Source: Metarhizium brunneum (Eukaryota; Ascomycota; Sordariomycetes; Hypocreales; Clavicipitaceae). From it: DNA of 64,000 nt. Positions 12,452-22,036 of the stretch are shown piece after piece (the first letter of the stretch is position 1; each line of letters starts with the position of its first letter). A program made the translations under genes and the position numbers. Where the stretch lies: assembly GCF_013426205.1 (NCBI RefSeq), contig NC_089423.1, forward strand, positions 5,642,001-5,706,000, given 5' to 3'. A model generated the notes under the pieces. The model was not told the DNA's origin. It worked only from the letters and a program-made list of their open reading frames with translations, and did not search any database.

Positions 12452-15400
12452 ATGGATGTATACCGTCAAACCAACACTCTCACCAAAAAGACTCTCAAAA
12501 TTATTCTTACCCGTCACTCCACAAGCACCATCTACAGCGCCTTGGTTCTTCCCATCATCGCATCTCTCTATCTCGGTCTCGGTCAGAAATTCAACAACCC
12601 CAATGATCAGTTCGGCATCGGAACTCCTCAAAATATCCTCTCTCTTGGAGAGGCGCTCTCAAAGGCCCAAGGAGGTCGCGATACCGTCGCTTTCGTAAAC
12701 ACGGGACATGCCGGTGGAGAAATCGATCGCGTTATTGGCTCCCTTTCCAAGACTGTTGGTGACGCAGGCAAGAATGCGACCAAGATTTCCAACCAAGACG
12801 ACCTTGGCTATGTTTGCAAAAGCACTATTCGCGGCACCTCTAATTGTTATGGTGCTGTCGTATTCTATTCTTCCCCTGATGAGGGCAGCGGAGGAATTTG
12901 GAACTACACGCTTCGAGCAGATGCCGGGCTGGGACTCTACTTTAGAAATGACCACGACGATAACGACCCCGAGGTCTATACTCTACCCTTGCAGCACGCC
13001 GTTGACGCTGCCATTGCTGGCTCGTCATTCCCCTCCCAGGTGCAACAGTACCCCTACACCCAGGAGACGGAGGATGAACGTCAAGCACGGGTCCTTCGCG
13101 AGTATCAGAAGACATTCATCAACTACCTGAGTGTCGCATTTGTGATTGCTCTCATTGGGGTATGCTACCACATGCCGGGCTTGATCGCAACGGAGAGAGA
13201 GACTGGTATTTCCCAGCTCATCGATGCCATGATGCCTGCGACACGGGGCTGGCACCGACAATTCGTGCGCCTGGTCTCCCACCAGAATGCCTTCATCATC
13301 ACCTACTTGCCCGGCTGGGTTATTGCGTCCGTAGTCTGCCGAGTCCTCATTTGGAAAAACACCAGTTTTGGAATCATGATCATCTTTTTCGTCCTCAGCG
13401 GACTTGCAATCACGTCCATGTCCCTCCTCGGCGCGTGTTTCTGGAGAAAGGCCCAGATGTCTGGCGTAGTCACGGCCGTGGTATGGATTGCATTGGGCAT
13501 CGTTGCACAAGCTGTTCCGAATCCAAGCACAGCTACTGTTGCCATTCTCGGCTTGTTATTTACCCCGTGCAATTTTGTCTACTTCATTACGTATGTCGCG
13601 CGATACGAACAAGACGGCCAAGGGGCGAGCCTGACCAAAACGCACAAAGACAGTCCCTGGAGCCTTCCTGGCATTGTCTTGTGGGTGTTTCTGCTTTTGC
13701 AGTTTCTCATCTACCCCTTCATTGCTGTATTCTTGGAGCGCGCACTGCATGGAGTAACCACCGGCGTTCGCAGCTCATCGTCGCCAGAGAAGGCTGCCGC
13801 TCAGGCCGGCCATGTCATTCGTGTCGAGAATATGACCAAGATATACCGCCCAAGCTTGTTGCGTCGATTCTTCTCATTCGTTTCTCCACCACGGCCCGAG
13901 GTTGTCGCTGTTGATAATCTCACCCTGACGGCCAACAGGGGCCAAATACTGGCCTTGCTTGGTGCAAACGGGAGCGGTAAAAGTACAACGCTGGATATCA
14001 TTGCTGGCATCAGCAACTTCACGAATGGAAACGTCTCGATTGATGCGAGGGGCGGTCTCGGAATCGCACCACAGAAGAATGTGCTCTGGGATGACCTTAC
14101 TGTCGAAGAGCACATCACCATCTTCAACCAGCTCAAGTCGCCGCAACGATATGCCACCAAGGAGGAGACAATGGCATTAATCAAAGCTATTGGCCTGACT
14201 CAAAAGACAAAAGCCATGTCCAAGACTCTCTCAGGCGGTCAGAAGCGCAAACTACAGTTAGGTATGATGCTAACCGGAGGTAGTTCTGTGTGCTGCGTGG
14301 ATGAGGTCTCGTCTGGTATTGATCCGCTTTCAAGAAGGAAGATTTGGGATATTCTGCTGTCAGAAAGAGGAACCCGGACTATCGTAATGACGACGCATTT
14401 CTTGGATGAGGCCGACTTACTCGCGGATAATATCGCTATCCTTTCCAAGGGCAAACTTCGAGCTGAAGGATCATCTGCCCAGCTAAAAGACCGCTTCGGT
14501 GCTGGTTATCGGGTACATGTTCTCAACGCCAAGTACATGAAACACGCTCCCGAGGTGCCTGAAGTCCAGCGAAACGAACTTTCAAACACCATCACCTACA
14601 TTGCACCTTCATCAAATCTCGCCGCAAAAGTCATTCGCACCTTGGAGCATGCTCATATCCCCTATCAGTTTTCCGGGCCGACTATTGAAGACGTATTCTT
14701 GAACCTTGCTGACGAAGTACGAGATGACGAGGGTAGAAACCAAAAAAACAATCAAGCTCGACAATTGGCAACAAAGGAGAGGCTCTCGGACTCGGAAGAC
14801 GCCGCCAAACAAGGAGCTGCCATCGACCAGGAGCTCCTATCCGGCCGACCGGTGAACTGGGCAAGCCAGATGTTGGTTTTCCTTCGCAAACGAATCACTA
14901 TCCTCAAGACAAACTGGATTCCTTACGCCATCGCATTCATCATCCCCATCATTGCCGCTGCCATCACGCAGATGCTGGTCAACAATAAGTCCGCTGTCGG
15001 GTGCAGCCCCAGGGAATCCAGCACAAGAGCAGACTTTGGTGATTTTACCAAATTTTACAATTCTGCTCATTTAGTCGGGGGACCAGCTTCTAAATTCAAC
15101 GAAAGCGTTGCGAGGGATCTCACTAAAACGATTGTTCCAGGCTCTGCCGACGTTGGCGATTTCTCTCTCAAATTAGTCGCTTCTCGGTCTGAAATGCAAT
15201 CTTATATCGAGACTAACCGCAGGACCGTATCCCCTGGTGGATGGTGGCTAGGAGATTCCGGATCAGTGCCTGCAGTTGCCTGGAGATCGGATAATTTTTC
15301 CATGTATACTTCTGTCCTGACACAGAATCTGATGAACAATATGCTAGCAAACGTGACCATTGCGACGAGGTATACGCACTTTGACTCTCCGATTGCCCCG

Positions 15401-17230
15401 TCTACTCTGGACGCTTTACAGCTGGTTATTTACTTCTGCATTGCTTGCTCCATCTTTCCAGGCTTATTTGGTCTCTATCCCAATTTTGAAAAACGCCAAC
15501 AGATCCGCGGGCTGCAATATTCGAGCGGAGCGAGGACAATCCCCGTTTGGGCGGCACACTTGCTCTTTGACACTTGCATCATTCTGGTTTCCATGGCTCT
15601 CGTTGCAATCATCTTTGCCACGACGTCTGATATTTGGTACTATCCTGGGTATCTGTTCCCCGTCTTCATGCTCTACGGCATGGTGACAATTCTCTGGTCA
15701 TACTTGTTTTCATTGGTCTGCAAAAGCGCACTGGCAACATATGCAGCAACGGCGGTTCTTCAAGGTCTGGGGTTTGCCGTGTACGTGATTTCCTTCCTCT
15801 TCATTCTTACATACTCTGAGGCTGCGTCTCTGGACAAGAATATTCTCATCTCGCACTGGGTCATTGCTGTCATTTTCCCTACCGGCTCTCTCATTCGGGC
15901 ATTCTTCGTCGGCCTCAATACATTCTCAACTACATGTGACGGAGACAAGCTGCAAAGCTACCCAGGAGCCATGACTGCCTACGGTGGGCCGGTATTGTAC
16001 CTTGCTGTACAGGCAATACTTGTTTTTGGTGTCGTCATTTGGCTCGAGACCGGTTCTGGCAAATACGCTACCGGCAAAGCAAAGCCAACTGCCGAGGTTG
16101 ATGACGCCGAAATTGCAGACGAGCTGGTTCGTGTGGATAATGCAGGGCAAGGGCAGCGTGCGAACGGTCTCCAAGTTGTCCATCTCACAAAGGCATTCAA
16201 GAAGAAGACTGTCGTGGACAATGTCACTTTTGGCGTTGACCGCAGCCAAGTCTTCGCTCTGCTTGGCCCCAACGGCGCCGGAAAGTCTACCACAATCTCC
16301 TTGATTCGCGGCGACCTGCACCCCAGCCGTAACGGCGGTGATGTATTTGTCCAAGGCGCTTCCGTCACCAAGCACAGAGCACTGGCACGTCAGAACCTCG
16401 GCGTCTGCCCGCAATTCGATGCTATTGATTCCATGACGGTGGAAGAACACCTACAGCACTTTGCTCGCATCCGGGGGATCCTCGACGTCAAGAAACAGGT
16501 CGACGCTGTTGTTCGCGCCGTTGGGCTCGGCGACTACACCAAGGTCATGGCTCACACCTTGTCTGGCGGCAACAAGCGAAAACTCTCTCTTGGCATTGCT
16601 CTGACGGGCAACCCGTCCGTCATCCTCCTCGATGAGCCGTCGTCGGGGCTGGACGCCGCGGCCAAGAGAGTCATGTGGCGGACTTTGGAAACAATTACAC
16701 CCGGCCGTTCTATCCTGCTCACCACGCATAGCATGGAAGAAGCCGATGCCCTTGCGAACCGCGCCGGCATCATGGCGAAGCGCATGCTCGCTCTTGGAAA
16801 TACGGACGCCCTGCGGCACCGGTTTGGCGACACTCTCCACGTGCATCTTGTGTGCAAGACGGCGCCGCATTCTACGTTGGAAGAAATGGAACGTATCCGG
16901 GCTTGGACTGCTCAGACATTCCCTGATGCCAAAATCGAGCACGAGACATTCCACGGCCAGATGCGCTACTCTATTCCTGCTTCGTCTCTAACACCACATG
17001 GAAAGTCTGATGGTCAAAACGACGCTTCGGCATCTGGCAGTGCAATTGGACAGATGCTAGTCATGCTGGAGGAGCATAAAGATGCGCTGGGCATTGCTCA
17101 TTATAGCGTTACCCCCACGACTCTGAATGAGGTCTTCCTGACTATTGTGGGCCAACACGATGTCTTGGAGGAAGGATATAAGGAGGAGGAGAAGCCGTGG
17201 TACAAGAAGCATATCTGGGAGTGGTTCTAG
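12452..17230 (+). CDS. ABCA-type full ABC transporter
   Basis: A 1592-residue integral membrane ATPase with the layout TMD1-NBD1-TMD2-NBD2, encoded in one uninterrupted exon. Membrane segments are seen near residues 27-46, then a cluster at about 219-430, and in the second half near 820-842 and 988-1200. NBD1 has Walker A GANGSGKST at 504-512, signature LSGGQ at 593-597, Walker B Asp-Glu at 617-618 and an H-loop TTHF. NBD2 has Walker A GPNGAGKST at 1272-1280, signature LSGGN at 1370-1374, Walker B Asp-Glu at 1394-1395 and TTHS. The large extracytoplasmic loop after the first helix in each half and the A-type NBDs point to the ABCA subfamily, whose known members mostly move lipids. The substrate here cannot be read from sequence. 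NBD1 is slightly unusual: Val replaces the Pro that normally follows the Walker B Glu. The start at 12452 is the first ATG and precedes the first membrane helix closely. The gene has about 9 kb of gene-poor DNA upstream and 3.3 kb downstream. Confidence 0.95.
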   Translation: MDVYRQTNTLTKKTLKIILTRHSTSTIYSALVLPIIASLYLGLGQKFNNPNDQFGIGTPQNILSLGEALSKAQGGRDTVAFVNTGHAGGEIDRVIGSLSKTVGDAGKNATKISNQDDLGYVCKSTIRGTSNCYGAVVFYSSPDEGSGGIWNYTLRADAGLGLYFRNDHDDNDPEVYTLPLQHAVDAAIAGSSFPSQVQQYPYTQETEDERQARVLREYQKTFINYLSVAFVIALIGVCYHMPGLIATERETGISQLIDAMMPATRGWHRQFVRLVSHQNAFIITYLPGWVIASVVCRVLIWKNTSFGIMIIFFVLSGLAITSMSLLGACFWRKAQMSGVVTAVVWIALGIVAQAVPNPSTATVAILGLLFTPCNFVYFITYVARYEQDGQGASLTKTHKDSPWSLPGIVLWVFLLLQFLIYPFIAVFLERALHGVTTGVRSSSSPEKAAAQAGHVIRVENMTKIYRPSLLRRFFSFVSPPRPEVVAVDNLTLTANRGQILALLGANGSGKSTTLDIIAGISNFTNGNVSIDARGGLGIAPQKNVLWDDLTVEEHITIFNQLKSPQRYATKEETMALIKAIGLTQKTKAMSKTLSGGQKRKLQLGMMLTGGSSVCCVDEVSSGIDPLSRRKIWDILLSERGTRTIVMTTHFLDEADLLADNIAILSKGKLRAEGSSAQLKDRFGAGYRVHVLNAKYMKHAPEVPEVQRNELSNTITYIAPSSNLAAKVIRTLEHAHIPYQFSGPTIEDVFLNLADEVRDDEGRNQKNNQARQLATKERLSDSEDAAKQGAAIDQELLSGRPVNWASQMLVFLRKRITILKTNWIPYAIAFIIPIIAAAITQMLVNNKSAVGCSPRESSTRADFGDFTKFYNSAHLVGGPASKFNESVARDLTKTIVPGSADVGDFSLKLVASRSEMQSYIETNRRTVSPGGWWLGDSGSVPAVAWRSDNFSMYTSVLTQNLMNNMLANVTIATRYTHFDSPIAPSTLDALQLVIYFCIACSIFPGLFGLYPNFEKRQQIRGLQYSSGARTIPVWAAHLLFDTCIILVSMALVAIIFATTSDIWYYPGYLFPVFMLYGMVTILWSYLFSLVCKSALATYAATAVLQGLGFAVYVISFLFILTYSEAASLDKNILISHWVIAVIFPTGSLIRAFFVGLNTFSTTCDGDKLQSYPGAMTAYGGPVLYLAVQAILVFGVVIWLETGSGKYATGKAKPTAEVDDAEIADELVRVDNAGQGQRANGLQVVHLTKAFKKKTVVDNVTFGVDRSQVFALLGPNGAGKSTTISLIRGDLHPSRNGGDVFVQGASVTKHRALARQNLGVCPQFDAIDSMTVEEHLQHFARIRGILDVKKQVDAVVRAVGLGDYTKVMAHTLSGGNKRKLSLGIALTGNPSVILLDEPSSGLDAAAKRVMWRTLETITPGRSILLTTHSMEEADALANRAGIMAKRMLALGNTDALRHRFGDTLHVHLVCKTAPHSTLEEMERIRAWTAQTFPDAKIEHETFHGQMRYSIPASSLTPHGKSDGQNDASASGSAIGQMLVMLEEHKDALGIAHYSVTPTTLNEVFLTIVGQHDVLEEGYKEEEKPWYKKHIWEWF

Positions 17231-20200
17231 GATCGTTTGCTTGCTACATCGCCTCCTGCACCCCAACCTATATTTAGAAGCGAAAAGAATTAGACACAAT
17301 AAAGCGACCGTGTAATACAAAGAATGGTATGGATAACAGCATGTTGTTTAAATACTCTTCAGCGTCTATTTGGCTACGGGAAAACAGTGTATTGTACCTA
17401 TCTTGGTTTCCTGTCCAGATGATGCATATATACTCAACGCGGAATGCTTGCTCTTCTCAACTGATATCGAGGCCTTGTCCTCGGGTAGCAACAGCCCGAC
17501 ATTGGAAACGCCATATTCGCATCCATAACCACTCGTTGGCATAAACATTGTTCATCACATGATGAACCGGAGCTCCAACGCTATTGCTTATTGTACGACA
17601 TGAGAGCACAGAGATTCAAGCACCGTATTCCGTACCCCTTCCTGATAGACCAACCCCTCGTGGGCTTGTCTGTATCATGTCGCACAACGGCTGGCGCATA
17701 CACCAGGCGTCTGCTAATCAAACCCCCAGTCTCAGATTTTCTTTGTTTTCTTCTTTCAACAGAGTACGGAGTACGGAATACTTGCGCATCATCCCAAATG
17801 GGACTACGGACCAGGCTCTCGGTCCTGTAAGCCTCGAACCGGAGTGATGGTCTCGGAGCGCAACATCCCATTGAGCCAGACGTCGACATGCGGTCCTCGA
17901 GAGTACTAATGCCAGTGTGTGACGAGAGTTTGGGGCAGGGTACGCAGAAGACTGGGCATCATCTGCCTATCGATTCTGCACGAGGCGCGAGGGAAAGCCG
18001 TTTTGCTGGAATGGCCAGAAACGACAAGCCATGCGGAGCGACAAGGTCTCACTCTCTTCCCGTTGAAGCATTCAGCCTGCCACGGGCCTCGCATACTCGG
18101 ACAGCAAGTAGTTTCAAATACATTATCAAGCCCGACCAAAAAACAGGACATGTCAAGAGTTTACGACTTGAGATGCCGATTGGGCCGGGGCGGGCGTCCG
18201 GGGTGCGTGGGAGCAAGCGATGTCGAGAAACGGGCATATACCAGGTCCAAAAGCTTGCCGCCTCGCCATCGGTGATAGACGCCGCGGAGAGGTCCATGTA
18301 TTCATGTCTCACTGGCCTTCAAGAACGGCCAATACGCAGCATGACGTCGTCATTGGTTCCCTCTAGCCGAAGAGGGCAAACGACGCGCGAGCCGATCAAC
18401 TCTTGGAGAAAGGCTTGCATCAAATGGTTCAGCCCACTGACTCGGCCTGCGCCCAAGGTACCACGTACTAGTATCTTGACCTTGCACGAGAGACATGGCG
18501 TCCTCGCGGCGGGCGGAAAACAGGGGTTTTCGTCCTGCAAGGTGACGAAACAAGTCACGACGGCTGCCCACGGCGCGGTCGAGGCGTCCGGCTGTCGATC
18601 GGGACAGGCGCCCGGCCACAGCTGTGAGCAGACCAGCATGAAGGCCCTCGGGACGGAGAGGCGGCTTCCAAGTTGGGCCTGCGCGGCATGCTCGTTTGGG
18701 GATTCGGTGAGCTGGAGTGAATCACACATACGGAGCATACGACAGGTAGCGGCGCGAAGCGAAGCGACCCCCGGCCACCTATAAGAACTCAGCTACAAGT
18801 TGCGAGTCAAGACGCTGCATGTGTGTTTCTGCCACGGCGTGAATTGTTCGTCAAGAAGCCGTCTTTGCTGGCCCGGCATGACGCCCGTTGGCCGTTCTCT
18901 TGTACACAAGCCACCGGGGACCAGGTGGCATGGTTTGATACTGCGCAGCATCAACATCCAAGGGCCACGCACCTTGTTGGGTCCCCGCGTCGGCATATTC
19001 ACCGATATGCCGGTAAAGCCTGCATTCTGCCGCCTGGCAGTGCGTGCTCGTGGCAGGGGTGAATGCAGCTCTGGCACCATCCCATGCAAGGCGCCATCAC
19101 CAGTCTAGGCCGCGTCCATCCACATTAGGAAGTGTTCATGTGGTTGCCTTGCTGCCAAAGGATATATCTGGCGATTGCTCCGGCTTGTTTTGTCTACATG
19201 GTCATGGTTCTGCCTGTCTGTCTGGGCACACACGGAAGAAGGGGGGTTGCTCGCCATGTCACAATTCGCCTTGTTGCGGCATCCCGCAAATGTTATTTCC
19301 GACCAGTCTTCTCCGTGCGGACATGGCAGCCGAGGGGCAAGCTACACAGTGACCCTCCCGAGCATCGATCTTATCTGAAGCCACTGGCGCCGAAATCGCG
19401 GGCTTTGGTCAACCGAGCTCGGGAGTGTTGCACTGCCCACGGATCCATGGCCGCAGATCTACGGGTGCACCACGTCCATAGTTAGATTGGCGTAGCACTT
19501 GCACGATTGGTTTGTTGCTCGACATCTGCTCAGATGTACCCCAAGTCCAAGTGACTTTGACACCTTGTATCTTTTACTCACGACACAGGGCGGTTTGTAA
19601 ACTCTTGCCAATCTCACATTCCCGGCAAGGGGCCTTGCTGGTGGCAACTGAGGCACAGCTGAAGAACGTTGGTGAGCCAATAAGAGACTGGTGATGCGTC
19701 TTGTTATGCATGCTTGGAATTCCCATCTCCTGGGCTATAAGGAGGTGTCGACTATAATGTTACCAGTGCCATTGGTGTTTGGTGTTCGGTGTTCTTGCCC
19801 AGCTCAGTAGCTCTGCATAATCCAAAATGCAGAATAATCAGCTTCACCGTTTCCACCTTCTATGCAGCGGGGAACTCAACGAACCCGCAACATTGAACAT
19901 TGAAGGCATGGCACAAATGTAATGCGTCACGCCATGCTTATACGGCGCGGCTAGCCAAAATTACCGCCCAAGCTGCCGCCGCGGCTTCCTCGTACGCTCT
20001 TTCCTCTTCTGGATCTAAACCGTCTCCTGCCAACAACACGCACCAGTAAAACTCCAAGCTCGAAACAAATGCGGCAAAAAAATAAATAAAATAAAATAAA
20101 TCACAAACATGTCATCTCGCCACAAGAATGATATATGCCACTGAAATGAATTAAAAAAAAGAAGAAGAAAATCTTCCAGTTCTCTCCTAAACCCACGGCG

Positions 20201-20333
20201 ACGTCACATCCAAAGCCCACCCGCGGCACCCGTGTGGATCCATCCCCAATGCCAAAAAAAAAATAATCTCTTCGTATGGACAGCAGTGACGCCACGTGCA
20301 AGATCTGACTGCATCTTGACAGCTCCCCCAAGA

Positions 20334-20344
20334 ATATATAAAAA
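20334..20344 (+). promoter_or_regulatory. TATA-like element upstream of HIS2
   Basis: A TATATAAAAA run lies about 170 bases upstream of the HIS2 start codon. A TGACTGC word about 30 bases further upstream resembles half of the TGASTCA site used by the Gcn4/CPC1 amino-acid-control activator. The position fits a promoter, but function is inferred only. Confidence 0.35.
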
Positions 20345-20479
20345 GTTGCGCCCGCGCAGCCATCTATCCTCAATTGACAGTCCTCGGGACGTATTTCCAT
20401 CCATCCGACTCGTGCACTATTTACCGCATCCCAAAAAAAGTCCGCGCGGGCTGTAAACCAAAAAGTCAACCGGCATCAC

Positions 20480-20504
20480 AGCCGTAGCCGTAGCCGTAGC
20501 CGGC
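20480..20504. repeat. AGCCGT hexamer repeat in HIS2 leader
   Basis: Four near-perfect tandem copies of AGCCGT lie directly upstream of the HIS2 start codon, within the probable 5' leader. Confidence 0.8.
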
Positions 20505-20515
20505 AAAGAAAGCAA

Positions 20516-21628
20516 ATGGCCTTCACCATGCACTCCCACTCGGGGCAGTTCTGCCCCGGCCACGCAGTCGACCAGCTAGAGGACATCATCCAGCACGCCA
20601 TCGCGCTGGGCTTCAAAACGATAGGCTTGTCCGAGCACATGCCGCGCTATGAGGAGCAGGACTTGTATCCCGAGGAGGTGAGTTCGCGGGGCATCGCCAT
20701 CTCCCCCAATGCCCACACTGCCGCGTCTAAAAAAAAAAGGAACATACAAATTAAATTTAAAAATCGCCTATAGAGAGATTGTCCCCGGGAATCCCTACAG
20801 GCTCTTCCCCCCCGGCACGAGGCCTACCTCGTCGAGGCGCAGCGCCTGCAGGCAAAGTACGCCCGCCAAATCCACATCCTCATCGGCTTCGAGGCCGAGT
20901 TCATCCGGCCCTCGTTCGCGCCCCTGGTCAGGCAACTCGCCCTGCCGGCCTGCGTGGACTACTTCATCGGCTCGGTGCACCACGTGCACGGCGTCCCGAT
21001 CGACTACGACGCGGCCACCTATGCCGCGGCCGTCCGGGCCGCCGGCGGGTCGGAGGAGCGCCTGTACCAGGACTACTACGACCTGCAGCACGAGATGCTT
21101 CTTGCGCTGAGGCCCCGGATCGTAGGGCACTTTGACCTGATCCGCCTGAAGAGCGCGGATCCGGGCCGCGACGTCCGGCAGTGGAAGGGCGTGTGGGACA
21201 GGGTGTTGCGGAATCTCAAAGTCGTCAAGGACCAGGGCGGGTGGTTGGAGCTGAACACGGCCGCGTTGAGAAAGGGGCTGCAAGAGCCGTATCCTTGCCG
21301 CGCCATTTCCGAGGTGAGTAGTTGCTCGAGGAGCGTGGGCGCGAGTGCGCACGAGAGGACCACGGTCGTCAAAAGACAAAGACTGACACATTGCTTGCAG
21401 GAATGGATCAAGATGGGGGGCGAGTTCACAATGTCTGATGACAGCCACGGCATTGCTCAGGTAGGCACAAACTACGGCCGTGGTCTGTCCTATCTAGAAC
21501 AGCTGGGTGTCAGGAATCTCTGGACTTTTGAGCGTCAACCACATCCCGGTGTTGCCGGCTCAACAAAGGCAACGCTCTCTGACAAGGCTGTTCCCATAGA
21601 CGTCTTCAGGCAACACTTGACATCGTGA
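20516..21628 (+). CDS. HIS2: Histidinol-phosphatase (PHP family)
   Basis: Hydrolyses L-histidinol phosphate to L-histidinol, the penultimate stage of histidine synthesis, in the cytosol. Three exons give 300 residues, close to the usual size: 20516-20677, 20801-21313 and 21401-21628. Both introns are phase 0 with GTGAGT donors. The N-terminus carries the PHP metal-binding HSH (M-H-S-H-S), followed by a GLSEH motif near residue 38-42. Exon 2 has FEAEF and GSVHHVHG, and later a GHFDLIR motif. Exon 3 has SDDSHG. These His/Asp/Glu clusters are the expected metal ligands of the PHP fold. The start codon is the first ATG and the motif begins within five residues, so no longer N-terminus is needed. 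Confidence 0.93.
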
Positions 21629-22036
21629 ACAGATATATACCTGTACAAAATGATAGACTGCGAAAAGATGGAACCAAAAGTTTTCCATAGAGTCATTTGC
21701 AAAATCCACAACCCAAACGCCACTTTCCATATACTCCTCCCAAAAGCGCAATCAAAAGGGGTATCACACAAGTCAAACGTCAAACCCAAATATCTAGAGC
21801 AGAGCAATCAAAAACAAGCCTGCTAGACAAACTCCGAGCGTGAAAATGACAAGTGTGTGCTACCACTATCCCAGCTTCCACATCACACGTAGTTTCCGTT
21901 TTCTCAAAGACAAAAAGAAAAGAAAAGAAAAGAAAAGCATCCTCCATCAATGAATCTCATTGCTGAGCCATGATTTGATGTCACCGTGTTTGGCAAGACT
22001 CCTTCGCGGACTGAGCTGTTGCACTTTAGACTACCG
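21629..22036. other. Convergent intergenic region between HIS2 and HOS3-like gene
   Basis: Contains the two 3' ends and a purine-rich AAAAG pentamer run at about 21912-21938. No gene is seen. Confidence 0.6.

Larger units (their letters stand above)
17231..20515. other. Intergenic stretch between ABC transporter and HIS2
   Basis: No supported gene. The part at 17.9-19.7 kb is GC-rich and therefore has long chance open frames on both strands. The longest, 17888-18784 plus, would be 298 residues but shows no domain, no hydrophobic pattern and a random-looking composition rich in S, R, A and G. A doubled TACGGAG unit lies at 17762-17777. The last 500 bases are the HIS2 promoter and leader. Confidence 0.5.

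Noticed and set aside
17888..18784. 298-codon plus-strand open frame
   Set aside because: GC-rich DNA gives long chance frames on both strands here. The translation has no domain, no hydrophobic periodicity and a composition unlike the real genes. Transcript evidence would be needed to accept it.
20795..21448. 217-codon minus-strand frame opposite HIS2
   Set aside because: Antisense to the conserved PHP domain; high GC at third positions keeps this frame open.
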